Source: Aplectana chamaeleonis
Lineage: Eukaryota > Nematoda > Chromadorea > Rhabditida > Cosmocercidae
Assembly (NCBI GenBank): GCA_029168955.1
Contig: JAPDOI010000953.1
Coordinates: 164,501 to 228,500 of the forward strand
Reading direction: 5' to 3'
DNA length: 64,000 nucleotides
Positions 49,201 to 62,945 of the stretch are shown here, one piece after another. The position numbers and the translations under genes are program-made. The notes beneath the pieces were generated by a model. It was given only the letters and a program-made list of their open reading frames with translations, was not told the DNA's origin and ran no database searches. Within the stretch, counting starts at the first letter, position 1. Every line of letters begins with the position of its first letter.

Positions 49201-52200
49201 GTCCTGCACACTCCCACTAATGCCCTGCACACTTTCTATGACGTCCTGCACACTCCCACTGATGTCCTGCACACTCCACTGACGGTCCTGCACACTCCCA
49301 CTGAAGTCCTGCACACTCCCACTGATGTCCCGCACACTCCTACTGATGTCCTGCTCACTCCCCCTGATGTCCTGCACACTGCGACTGAACACCTGCCCAC
49401 TCCCACTGAGGTCCTGCTCACACCCACTGATGTCCTGCACTCTGCCACTGATGTCCTGCCCACTCCCACTGATGTCCTGCACACTCCCACTGATATCCTG
49501 CACCCTCCCACTGATGCCCTGCACACTTTCTATGACGTCCTGCACACTCCCACTGATGTCCTGCACGCTTTCTATGACGTCCTGCACATTCCCACTAATG
49601 TCCTACACACTCCCACTGATGTCCTGCACCCTCCCACTGATGTCCTGCACACTCCCACTGATGTCCTGCGCACTCCCACTGGTGCCCTGCACTCCCACTG
49701 ATGTCCTGCACACTCTCACTGATGTCCTGCACTCCCACTGATGTCCTGCACACTTTCACTGATGTCCTGCACACTCCCACTGATGTCCTGCACACTTTCT
49801 ATGACGTCCTGCACACTCCCACTGATGTCCTGCACACTTTCACTGACGTCCTGCACACTCCCACTGATGTCCTGCACACTTTCTACTGACGTCCTGCACA
49901 CTCCCACTGATGTCCTGCCCGCTCCACTGGGGTCATTGCACTTTCTACTGACGTCCTGCACACTCCACTGAAGTCCTACACACTTTCACTGACGTCCTGC
50001 ACACTCCCACTGATGTCCTGCACACACTTCTGCACTCCATGATGTCCTGCACACTCCAACTGGTGGACTGCACACATTCTATGACGTCCTGCACACTCCC
50101 ACTGATGTCCTACACTCTCCCACTGATGTCCTGCACACCCTGACTAATGTCCTGTACACTCCCACTGACGTCCTGCACAATTCCACTGATGTCCTGCACA
50201 CTTTATATGAGGTCCTGCACACTCCCACTAATGTCCTGCACACTCCCACCGGACGTCCTGCTATCTGACACTCCCACTGACGTCCTGCACACTCCCACTG
50301 ATGTCCTGCACACTCCCACTGATGTCCTGCACACTAGCACTGGGGTCCTGCACACATTCTGTGACGTCCTGAGCACTCCCCCTAATGTCCTGCACAATAC
50401 CACTGATGTCCTGCACACTCCCACTGATGTCCTGCACACTCCCACTGATGTCCTGCACACTCCCACTGATGTCCTGCACACTCCCACTGATGTCCTGCCC
50501 GCTCCCACTGGGGTCCTGCACACTTTCTATGACGTCCTGCACACTCCCACTGACATCCTGCACACTCTCACTGATGCCCTGCACACTCCCACTGATGACC
50601 TGCACACTCCCACTGATGTCCTGCACACTCCCACTGATATCCTGCACCCTCCCACTGATGTCCTGCACGCTTTCTATGACATCATGCACACCCCCACTAA
50701 TGTCCTGCGCACATTCTGTGACATCCTGCACACTCCCACTAATCTCCTGCACACTTCCACTGATGTCCTGCACACTCCCCACTGATGTCCTGCACACTCC
50801 CACTGATGTCCTGCACACTCCCACTGGGGTTCTGCACACTTTCTATGACGTCCTGCGCACACTCCACTGATGTCCTGTACACTCTCACTGATGTTCTGTA
50901 CACTCTCACTGATGTCCTGCCCGCTCCCACTGGGGTTCTGAACACTCCCACTGATGTCCTATACACTCTCACAGATGTCCTGCCCGCTCACACTGAGGTC
51001 GTGCACACTTTCTATGACGTCCTGCACACTCCCACTGATGTCCTGCACACTCCCACTGAGGTCCTGTACACTCCCACTGACGTCCTGCACACTCCCACTG
51101 ATGTCCTGCACACTCCCACTGATGTTCTGCACACTTTCTCTGATGTCCTGTACACTCTCACTGATGTCCTGCACACTCCCACTGGGGTCCTGCACACTTT
51201 CTATGACGTCCTGCTTACTCCCACTGAAGTCCTGCGCACTTTCTATGACGTCCTGCACACTCCCACTGATGTCCTACGCACTCCCACTGAGGTCCTGTAC
51301 ACTCCCACTGATGTCCTGCACACTCTATGACGTCCTGCACACTCCCACTGACGTCCTGCACACTCACTGATGTCCTGCACACTTCCACTGATGTCCTGCA
51401 CCTCCCACTGATGTCCTGCACACTCTCACTGATGTCCTGCACACTCCCACTGATGTCCTGCACACTTTCTATGACGTCCTGCACACTCCCACTGGGGTCC
51501 TGCACACTTTCCACTGACGTCCTGCACACTCCCACTGATGTCCTGCACACTCCCACTGATGTCCTGTACACTCCCACTGATGTCCTGCACACTCCCACTG
51601 ATGTCCTGCACACTTTCTATGACGTCCTGCACACTCCCACTGATGTCCTGCACACTCCCACTGATGTCCTGCACACTTTCTACTGGATGTCCTGCACACT
51701 CCCACTGATGTCCTGCACACTCCCACTGATGTCCTGCACACTTTCCACTGATGTCCTGCACACTCCCACTGATGTCCTGCACACTTTCTATGACGTCCTG
51801 CACACTCCCACTGACGTCCTGCACACTCCCACTGACGTCCTGCACACTCCCTCTGATGTCCTGTACACTCTCACTGATATCCTGCACACTCCCACTGGGG
51901 TTCTGCACACTTTCTATGACGTCCTGCACACTCCCACTGAAGTCCTGCACACTTCAATGACGTCCTGCACTCCCACTGATGTCCTGCACACTCCACTGAT
52001 GTCCTGCGACGCACTCCCACTGATGTCCTGTACACTCTCACTGATGTCCTGCCCACTCCACTGATGTCCTGCACATTTTCTGACGTCCTGCACACTCCCA
52101 CTGATGTCCTGCACACTCCCACTAATGCCCTGCACACTCCCACTGATGTCCTGCACACTCTCACTAATGTCCTGTACACTCCCACTGACGTCCTGCACAC

Positions 52201-55200
52201 TCCCACTGATGTCCTGCACACTCCCACTGATGTCCTGCACACTCCCACTGATGTCCTGCACACTATCTATGACGTCCTGCACACTCCCCCTAATGCCCTG
52301 CACACTCCCACTGATGTCCTGCACACTCCCACTGATGTCCTGCACACTTCCACTGATGTCCTGCACACTCCCACTGATGTCCTGCACACTCTCACTGATG
52401 TCCTGCACACTCCCACTGATGTCCTGCACACTTTCTATGACGTCCTGCACACCTCCCACTGATGTCCTGCACACTCCCACCGGGATGTCCTATACACTCC
52501 ACTGACTGTCCTGCACACTCCCACTGATGTCCTGCACACTTTCTACTGATGTCCTGTACACTCCCACTGATGTCCTGCACACTCCCACTGATGTCCTGCA
52601 CACTTTCTATGACGTCCTGCACACTCCCACTGATGTCCTGCACACTTTCCACTGATGTCCTGCACACTCCCACTGATGTCCTGCACACTTTCTATGATTT
52701 CCTGCACACTCCCACTAATGTCCTGCACCCTGCCACTGATGTCCTGCACTCTCCTACTGATGTACTGCACACTCCCACTGATGTCCTGCACACTTTCTAT
52801 GATGTCCTGCACACTCCCACTGATGTCCTGCACGCTTTCTATGACGTCCTGCGCACTCCCACTGACGTCCTGCACACTCCCACTGATGTCCTGCACACTC
52901 CCACTGATGTCCTGCACACTCCCACTGATGTCCTGCACACTCCCACTGATGTCCTGCCCACTCCCACTGATGTCCTGCACACTTTCTATGATGTGCTGCC
53001 CACTCCCACTGATGTCCTGCACACTCCCACTAGTGTCCTGCTCACTCCCACTGATGTCCTGCACACTCCCACTGATGTCCTGCACACTCCCACTGATGTC
53101 CTGCACACTCCCACTGATGTCCTGCACACTCCCTTTAAAGTCCTGCACACTCCCACTGATGTCCTGCACACTCCCACTGAAGTTCTGCACACTCCCCTAA
53201 AGTCCTGCACACTCCCTTTAAAGTCCTGCACACTCCCACTGATGTCCTGCACACTCCCACTGAAGTTCTGCACACTCCCCTAAAGTCCTGCACACTCTCA
53301 CTGAAGTCCTGCACACTCCCACTGATGTCCTGCACACTCTCACTGAAGTTCTGCACACTCCCACTGATGTCCTGCACACTCCCACTGATGTCCTGCCTCT
53401 CACTGATGTCCTGCCCGCTTCCACTGATGTTCTGCACACTTTCTATGACGTCCTGCATACTCCACTGACGTCCTGCCCTCCCACTGAAGTGCCTGTCCAC
53501 TCCCACTGATGTCCTGCACACTCCCACTGATGTCCTGCACACTCCCACTGATGTCCTGCACACTTTCACTGATGTCCTGCACACTCCCACTGATGTCCTG
53601 CACACTTTCTATGACGTCCTGCACACTCCCACTGATGTCCTGCACACTCCCACTGATGTCCTGCACTCACTGATGTCCCTGCCTACACCACTGGGGTCCT
53701 GCACACTTTCTATGACGTCCTGCACACTCCCACTGATGTCCTGCACACTCCCACTGATGTCCTGCACACTCCCACTGATGTCCTGCACACTCCCACTGAT
53801 GTCCTGTACACTCCCACTGATGTCCTGCACACTCACTGATGTCCTGCACACTCCCTATGACGTCCTGCACACTCCCACTGATGTCCTGCACACACTTTCC
53901 ACTGATGTCCTGCACACTCCCACTGATGTCCTGCACACTTTCACTGATGTCCTGCACACTCCCACTGATGTCCTGCACACTCCCACTGATGTCCTGCACA
54001 CTCCCACTGATGTCCTGCACACTCCCACTGATGTCCTGCACACTCCCACTGATGTCCTGCACACTCCCACTAATGTCCTGCACACTCCCACTGATGTCCT
54101 GCACACTCCTACTGATGTCCTGCACACTCTCACTGATGTCCTGCCCACTTTCTACGACGTCCTGCACACTCCCACTGATGTCCTGCACACTTTCTATGAC
54201 GTCCTGCACACTCCCACTGATGTCCTGCACACTCCACTGCTGTCCTCCACCCTCCCACTGATGTCCTCCACGCTCTCAGTGATGGGCTGCACGGGCTCAC
54301 TGATGTCCTGCCCACTTTCTGTGACGTCCTGCACACTCCCACTGATCTCCTGCAGACTCCCACTGATGTCCTGCACACTCCCACTGATGTCCTGCACACT
54401 CCCCTTGATGTCCTGCACACTCCCACTGATGTCCTGCACACTTTCTATGACGTCCTGCACACTCCCCCTGATGTCCTCCCCACTCCCACTGATGTCCTGC
54501 CCACTCCCACTGACGTCCTGCACACTCCCACTACTGTCCTGCACACTCCCACTGATCTTCTGCACACTCCCACTGATGTCCTGCACACTCCCACTGATGT
54601 CCTGTACACTCCCACTGATGTCCTGCCCACTCCCACTGATGTCCTGCACACTTTCTATGACGTCCTGCACACTCCCACTAATGTCCTGCACACTCCCACT
54701 AATGTCCTGCACAGTCCCACTGATTTCCTGCACACTATGACTGATGGCCTCTACACTCCCACTGACATCCTGCCCACTCCCACTAATGTCCTGCACACTC
54801 CCACTGATGTCCTGCACACTTTCTATGAGGTCCTGCACACTCCCACTGATGTCATGCACACTCTCACTAATGTCCTGTACACTCCCACTGACGTCCTGCA
54901 CACTCCCACTGATGTCCTGTACACTCCCACTGACGTCCTGCACACTCCCACTGATGTCCTGCACACTCCCACTGATGTCCTGCACACTTTCTATGAGGTC
55001 CTGCACACTCCCACTGGGGTCCTACACACTTTCTATGAGGGCCTGCACCCTGCCACTGATGTCCTGCACTCTCCTACTGATGTACTGCACACTCCCACTG
55101 ATGTCCTGCACACTTTCTATGATGTCCTGCACACTCCCACTGATGTCCTGCACGCTTTCTATGACGTCCTGCGCACTCCCACTAATCTCCTGCACACTCC

Positions 55201-57000
55201 CACTAATGTCCTGAACACTCCCACCGATTTCCTGCACACTCCCACTAATGTCCTGCACCCTGCCACTGATGTCCTGCACTCTCCTACTGATGTTCTGCAC
55301 ACTCCCACTGATGTCCTGCACACTTTCTATGACGTCCTGCGCACTCCCACTAATCTCCTGCACACTCCCACTAATGTCCTGCACCCTGCCACTGATGTCC
55401 TGCACTCTCCTACTGATGTTCTGCACACTCCCACTGATGTCCTGCACACTTTCTATGACGTCCTGCACACTCCCACTAATCTCCTGCACACTTTCTGTGA
55501 CATCCTGAACACTCCCACCGATTTCCTGCACACTCCCACTAATGTCCTGCACACTGCCACTGATGTCCTGCACACTCCCACTGATATCCTGCACACTTTC
55601 TATGACGTCCTGCACACTCTCACTGATGTCCTGCACATCTTCTGTGATGTCCTGCACACTCCCACTGATGTCCTACGCACTCATACTGACACTTTCTATG
55701 ACGTCCTGCACACTCCCAATGATGTCCTGCACACTCTCACTAATGTCCTGTACACTCCCACTGACGTCCTGCACACTCCCACTGATGTCCTGCACACTCC
55801 CACTAATGTCCTGCACACTCCCACTGATGTCCTGCACACTCTCACTAATGTCCTGCACACTCCCACTTATGTCCTGCACACTTTCTATGAGGTCCTGCAC
55901 ACTCCCACTAATGTCCTGCACACTCCCACTGATGTCCTGCACACTCCCACTGATGTCCTGCACACTCTCACTGATGTCCTGCACACTTTCTATGACGTCA
56001 TGCACACTCCCACTGATGTCCTGCACACTCCCACTAATGTCCTGCACACTCCCACTGATGTCCTGCACACTCTCACTGATGTCCTGTACACTCCCACTGA
56101 CGTCCTGCACACTCCCACTGATGCCCTGCACACTCCCACTGATGTCCTGCACACTCTATGACGTCCTGCACACTCCCACTAATGTCCTGCACCCTGCCAC
56201 TGATGTCCTGCACTCTCCTACTGATGTACTGCACACTCCCACTGATGTCCTGCACACTTTCTATGATGTCCTGCACACTCCCACTGATGTCCTGCACGCT
56301 TTCTATGACGTCCTGCGCACTCCCACTGACGTCCTGCACACTCCCTATGACGTCCTGCACACTCCCACTGATGTCCTGCACACTCCCACTAATGTCCTGC
56401 ACACTCCCACTGATGTCCTGCACACTTTCTATGATGTCCTGCCCACTCTGACTGATGTCCTGCGCACTTTCTATGACGTCCTCCACACTGCAACTTATGT
56501 CCTGCACATTTTATGACGTCCTGCACACTCCCACTGATGTCCTGCACACTCCCACTAATGGCCTGCACACTCCCACTGATGGCCTGCACACTACCACTGA
56601 TGTCCTGCACACTTTCCATGAGGTCCTGCACAGTCCCGCTGATGTCCTGCACACTTTCTGTGACATCCTACACACTCCCACTGACGTCCTGCACACTCCC
56701 ACTGATGTCCTGCACACTCTCACTAATGTCCTGTACACTCCCACTGACGTCCTGCACACTCCCACTGATGTCCTGCACACTCCCACTGACCTCCTGCACA
56801 CTCCCACTGATGTCCTGCACTCCCACTGATGTCCTGCTTACACTCCCACTGATGTCCTGCACACTCCCACTGATGTCCTGCACACTTTCTATGACGTCCT
56901 GCACACTCCCACTGATGTCCTGCACACTCCCACTGATGTCCTGCACACTCCCACTGATGTCCTGCACACTCCCACTGATGTCCTGCACACTCTCTATGAC
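43300..57000. repeat. simpler, indel-rich central part of the satellite
   Basis: Here the common monomer and B dominate, and the C-D-B and H-G-F cassettes become rare. Many small length changes appear (for example CTGCACTCCCACTG lacking bases near 45209, 45851, 49083, 49730; CACTTTCCACTG or CACTTTCTACTG additions near 51510, 51677, 52544, 57030). Limits are approximate. Confidence 0.6.
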
Positions 57001-58554
57001 GTCCTGCACACTCCCACTGATGTCCTGCACACTTTCCACTGACGTCCTGCACACTCCCACTGATGTCCTGCACACTCCCACTGATGTCCTGCACACTCCC
57101 ACCGACGTCGTACCTACTCCCACTGATGTTCTGTACACTCCAACTTCGCTCCTGCACACTTTCTATGACGTCCTGCTTACTCCCACTGAAGTCCTGCGCA
57201 CTCCCACTGATGTCCTGCACACTCCCACTGATGTCCTGCACACTCCCACTGATGTCCTGCACACTCCCACTGATGTCCTGCACACTCCTACTGATGTCCT
57301 GCACACTCTCACTGATGTCCTGCACAATTTCTATGACGTCCTGCACACTCCCACTGATGTCCTGCGCGCTCCCACTGATGTCCTGCACACTCCCACTGAT
57401 GTTCTGCACACTCCCACTGGGCTCCTGCACACTTTCTATAACGTCCTGCTTACTCCCACTAAAGTCCTGCGCACTTTCTATGACGTCCTGCGCACTCCCA
57501 CTGACGTCCTGCACACTTTCTATGACGTCCTGCACACTCCCACTTATGTCCTTCACACTCCCACTGAGGTCATGTACACTCCCACTGAGCTTCTGCACTT
57601 TTTATGTGACGCCCTGCTTACTCCCACTAAAGTCCTGCGCACTTTCTATGACGTCCTGCGCACTCCCACTGACGTCCTGCACACTTTCTATGACGTCCTG
57701 CATACTCCCACTAATGTCCTCCACACTCCCACTGATATCCTGCACACTCCCACTAATGTCCTGCACACTCTCTATCTAAAGTCCTGTACACTTTCTATGA
57801 AGTACTGCACACTTTTTGTGACGTCCTGCACACTCCCACTAAGTTCCTGCACACTTCCACTGATGTCCTGCTCACTTCCTATGAAGTCCTGCACACTCCC
57901 ACTGATGTCCTGCACACTTTCTATGACGTCCTGCACACTCCCACTGATGTCCTGCACATCTTCTGTGATGTCCTGCACACTCCCACTGATGTCCTGCACA
58001 CTCCCACTGATGTCCTGCACACTCCCACTGATGTCCTGCACACTTTCTATGACGTCCTGCACACTCCCACTGGTGTCCTGCACACTCCCACTGATGTCCT
58101 GCACACTCCCACTGATGTCCTGCACACTTCCACTGATGTCCTGTACACTCCCACTAATGTTCTGCACACTCCCACTCATGTCCTGCACACTCCCACTGAT
58201 ATCCTGCACCCTCCCACTGATGCCCTGCACACTTTCTATGACGTCCTGCACACTCCCACTGACGTCCTGCACACTCCCACTGATGTCCTGTCCACTCCCA
58301 CTGATGTCCTGCACAATCCCACTAATGTCCTGTACACTCCCACTGATGTCCTGCACACTTTCTATGAGGTCGTGCACACTCCCACTGATGTCCTGCACAC
58401 TTTCTATGACGTCCTGCACACTCCCACTGACGTCCTGCACACTCTCACTGATGCCCTGCACACTTCCACTGGGGTCCTGCACACTTGCACTGACTTCCTG
58501 CACACTCCCACTGATGGCCTGCATACTCCCACTTATGTCCTGCCCGCTCCCACT

Positions 58555-59394
58555 GGGGTACTGCACACTTTCTATGACGTCCTGCTCACTCCCACTGATG
58601 TCCTTCACACTCCCACTGAGGTCCTGTACACTCCCACTGACGTCCTGCACACTCCCACTGATGTCCTATACACTCCCACTGATGTCCTGTACACTCTCAC
58701 TGATGTCCTGCACACTCCCACTGGGGTTCTGCACACTTTCTATGACATCCTCCACACTCCCACTGAAGTCCTGCACACTCCCATTGACGTCCTGCACATT
58801 CCCAGTGATGTCCTGCACACTCTCACTGAAGTCCTGCGCACTTTCAATGACGTCCTGCGCACTCCCACTGACGTCCTGCACACTCTAACTGATGCCCTGC
58901 ACACTTCCACTGATGTCCTGTACACTCCCACTAATGTCCTGTACACTCTCACTGATGTCCTGGCCGCTCCCACTGGGGTACTGCACACTTTCTATGACGT
59001 CCTGCTCACTCCCACTGATGTCCTTCACACTCCCACTGAGGTCCTGTACACTCCCACTGACGTCCTGCACACTCCCACTGATGTCCTATACACTCCCACT
59101 GATGTCCTGTACACTCTCACTGATGTCCTGCACACTCTCACTGATGTCCTGCACACTTTCTATGACGTCATGCAAACTCCCACTGATGTCCTGCACACTT
59201 TTTACGATGTCCTGCACACTCCCACTGATGTCCTGCACATCTTCTGTGATGTCCTGCACACTCCCACTGATGTTCTGCACACTTTCTATGACGTCCTGCA
59301 CACTCTCACTGATGTCCTGTACACTCTCACTGATGTCCTGCCCGCTCCCACTGAGGTCGTGCACACTTCCACTGAAGTCCTGCGCACTTCCTAT
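58555..59394. repeat. 420-bp higher-order repeat, first location
   Basis: GGGGTACTGCACACTTTC starts at 58555 and again at 58975, exactly 420 bp (20 monomers) apart, with the same monomer order after each for about 180 bp. Part of the same order occurs at 32006 and 61939. Confidence 0.75.
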
Positions 59395-61631
59395 GACGTC
59401 CTGCACACTCCCACTGACGTCCTGCACACTCCCACTGATGTCCTGCACACTTCCACTGACTTCCTGCACACTCCCACTGATGTCCTGCACACTCCCACTG
59501 ATGTCCTACCCGCTTCCACTGCGGTTCTGCACACTTTCTATGACGTCCTGCACACTCCCACTGACGTCCTGCAGACTCCCACTGAGGTCCTGCACACCCC
59601 ACTGACGTCCTGCACACTCCCACTGATGTCCTATACACTCCCACTGATGTCCTGTACACTCTCACTGATGTCCTGCACACTCCCACTGGGGCTCTGCACA
59701 CTTTCTATGACGTCCTGCACACTCCCACTGTAGTCCTGCACACTCCCACTGATGTCCTGCACACTCACTGAAGTCTTGCACACTCCCACTGAAGTCCTGC
59801 ACACTTTCTATGACGTCCTGCACACTCCCACTGATGTCCTGCACACTCCCACTGATGTCCTGCACACTCCCACTAAAGTCCTGCGCACTTTCTATGACGT
59901 CCTGCACACTCCCACTGATGTCCTTGTCCTGCCCGCTTCCACTGGGGTCCTGCACACTTTCTATGACGTCCTGCCCACTCCCACTGATGTCCCGCACACT
60001 CCCACTGATGTCCTATACACTCCCACTGATGCCCTGTACACTCCCACAGATGTCCTGCGCACCTCCACGGATGTCCTGCACACTCCCACTGATGTCCTGT
60101 ACACTCCCACCGATGTCCTGCACACCCTCACTGATGTCCTGCCCGCTCCCACTGATGTTCTGCACACTCCCACTGGGCTCCTGCACACTTTCTATGACGT
60201 CCTGCCCACTCCCACTGATGTCCCGCACACTCCCACTGATGTCCTGCACACTCCCACTGATGTCCTGTACACTCCCACCGACGTCGTACACACTCCCACT
60301 GATGTTCTGCACACTCCCACTGGGCTCCTGCACACTTTCTATGACGTCCTGCACACTCCCACTGGGGTTCTGCACACTTTCTATGACGTCCTGCACACTC
60401 CCACTGTAGTCCTGCACACTTTTTACGACGCCCTGCACACTCTCACTGATGTCCTGCACATCTTCTGTGATGTCCTGCACACTCCCACTGATGTCCTACG
60501 CACTCCCACTGAGCTCCTGCACTTTTTATATGACGCCCTGCTTACTCCCACTAAAGTCCTGCGCACTTTCTATGACGTCCTGCGCACTCCCACTGACGTC
60601 CTGCACACTCTCACTGATGCCCTGCACACTTCCACTGATGTCCTGCCCACTTCCACTGACTTCCTGCACACTCCCACTGATGTCCTGCACACTCCCACTG
60701 ATGTCCTGCCCGCTTCCACTGGGGTTCTGCACACGTTCTATGACGTCCTGCTCACTCCCACTGATGTCCTTCACACTCCCACTGAGGTCCTGTACACTCC
60801 CACTGACGTCCTGCACACTCCCACTGATGTCCTATACACTCCCACTGATGTCCTGTACACTCTCACTGATGTCCTGCACACTCCCACTGGGGTTCCGCTT
60901 ACTTTCTATGACGTCCTGCACACTCCCACTGTAGTCCTGCACACTCCCACTGATGTCCTGCACACTTCCACTGACTTCCTGCACACTCCCACTGATGTCC
61001 TGCACACTCCCACTGATGTCCTGCCCGCTTCCACTGATGTCCTGCACACTTTCTATGACGTCCTGCACACTCCCACTGATGTCCTGACCACTCCCACCGA
61101 TTTCCTGCACACTCCCACTAATGTCCTGCACCCTGCCACTGATGTCCTGCACTCTCCTACTGATGTTCTGCACACTCCCACTGATGTCCTGCGCACATTA
61201 TGTGACATCCTGCACACTCTCACTGATGCCCTGCACACTCCCACTGACGTCCTGCACACTTCCACTGATGTCCTGCACACTCCCACTGATGTCCTGCACA
61301 CTCCCACTGATGTCCTGCACACTCCCACTGATGTCCTGCACAATGGCTATGACGTCCTGCACACTCCCACTAATGTCCTGCGCACTTCCACTAATGTCCT
61401 GCACTTTCCCACTGACGTCCTGCACACTCCCACTGATGTCCTGCACACTCCCACTGATGTCCTGTACACTCTCACTGACGTCCTGCACACTCTCACTGAT
61501 GTCCTGCACACTTTCTATGACGTCCTGCACACTCCCACTGATGTCCTGCACACTCCCACTGATGTCCTGCACACTCCCACTGATGTCCTGCACACTCTCA
61601 CTGATGTCCTGCCCACTTTCTATGACGTCCT

Positions 61632-61799
61632 GCACACTCCCACTGATGTCCTGCACACTCCCACTGATGTCCTGCACACTCCCACTGATGTCCTGCACAC
61701 TCCCACTGATGTCCTGCACACTCCCACTGATGTCCTGCACACTCCCACTGATGTCCTGCACACTCCCACTGATGTCCTGCACACTCCCACTGATGTCCT
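61632..61799. repeat. eight identical monomers in a row
   Basis: Eight consecutive copies of the common monomer without a substitution. Such a run is the signature of recent local slippage or unequal exchange. A similar run without variants lies at about 53960-54060. Confidence 0.85.
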
Positions 61800-62945
61800 G
61801 CACACTCCCACTGAAGTCCTGCGCACTTCCTATGACGTCCTGCACACTCCCACTGACGTCCTGCAGACTCCCACTGATGTCCTGTACACTCCCACTGATG
61901 TCCTGTACACTCTCACTGATGTCCTGCCCGCTCCCACTGGGGTACTGCACACTTTCTATGACGTCCTGCTCACTCCCACTGATGTCCTTCACACTCCCAC
62001 TGAGGTCCTGTACACTCCCACTGACGTCCTGCACACTCCCACTGATGTCCTATACACTCCCACTGATGTCCTGTACACTCTCACTGATGTCCTGCACACT
62101 CCCACTGGGGTTCTGCACACTTTCTATGACGTCCTGCACACTCCCACTGTAGTCCTGCACACTCCCACTGATGTCCTATACACTCCCACTGATGTCCTGC
62201 ACACTCCCACCAAAGTCCTGCGCACTTTCTATGACGTCCTGCGCACTCCCACTGACGTCCTGCACACTCCCACTGATGTCCTGCACACTTCCACTGACTT
62301 CCTGCACACTCCCACTGATGTCCTGCACACTCCCACTGATGTCCTGCCCGCTTCCACTGGGGTTCTGCAAACTTTCTATGACGTCCTGCACACTCCCACT
62401 GACGTCCTGCAGACTCCCACTGATGCGCTGTCCACTCCCACTGATGTCCTGCACACTAAAAGGATGTCCTGCAAACTCCCACTGATGTCCTGTACACTCC
62501 CACTGATGTCCTGCACACTCCCACTGATGTCCTGTCCACTCCCACTGATGTCCTGCACACTCCCATGGATGTCCTGCACACTCCCACTGATTTTCTGCAC
62601 ACTCCCACTGGGCTCGTGCACACTTTCTATGACGTCCTGCACACTCCCACTGAAGTCCTGCACACTTTTTACGACGCCCTGCACACTCTCACTGATGTCC
62701 TGCACATCTTCTGTGATGTCCTGCACACTCCCACTGATGACCTACGCACTCCCACTGAGCTCCTGCACTTTTTATATGACGCCCTGCTTACTCCCACTAA
62801 AGTTCTGCGCATTTTCTATGACGTCCTGCGCACTCCCACTGACGTCCTGCACACTCCCACTGATGTCCTGCACACTTCCACTGATGTCCTGTACACTTCC
62901 ACGGATGTCCTGTACACTCTCACTGATGTCCTGCCCGCTCCCACT

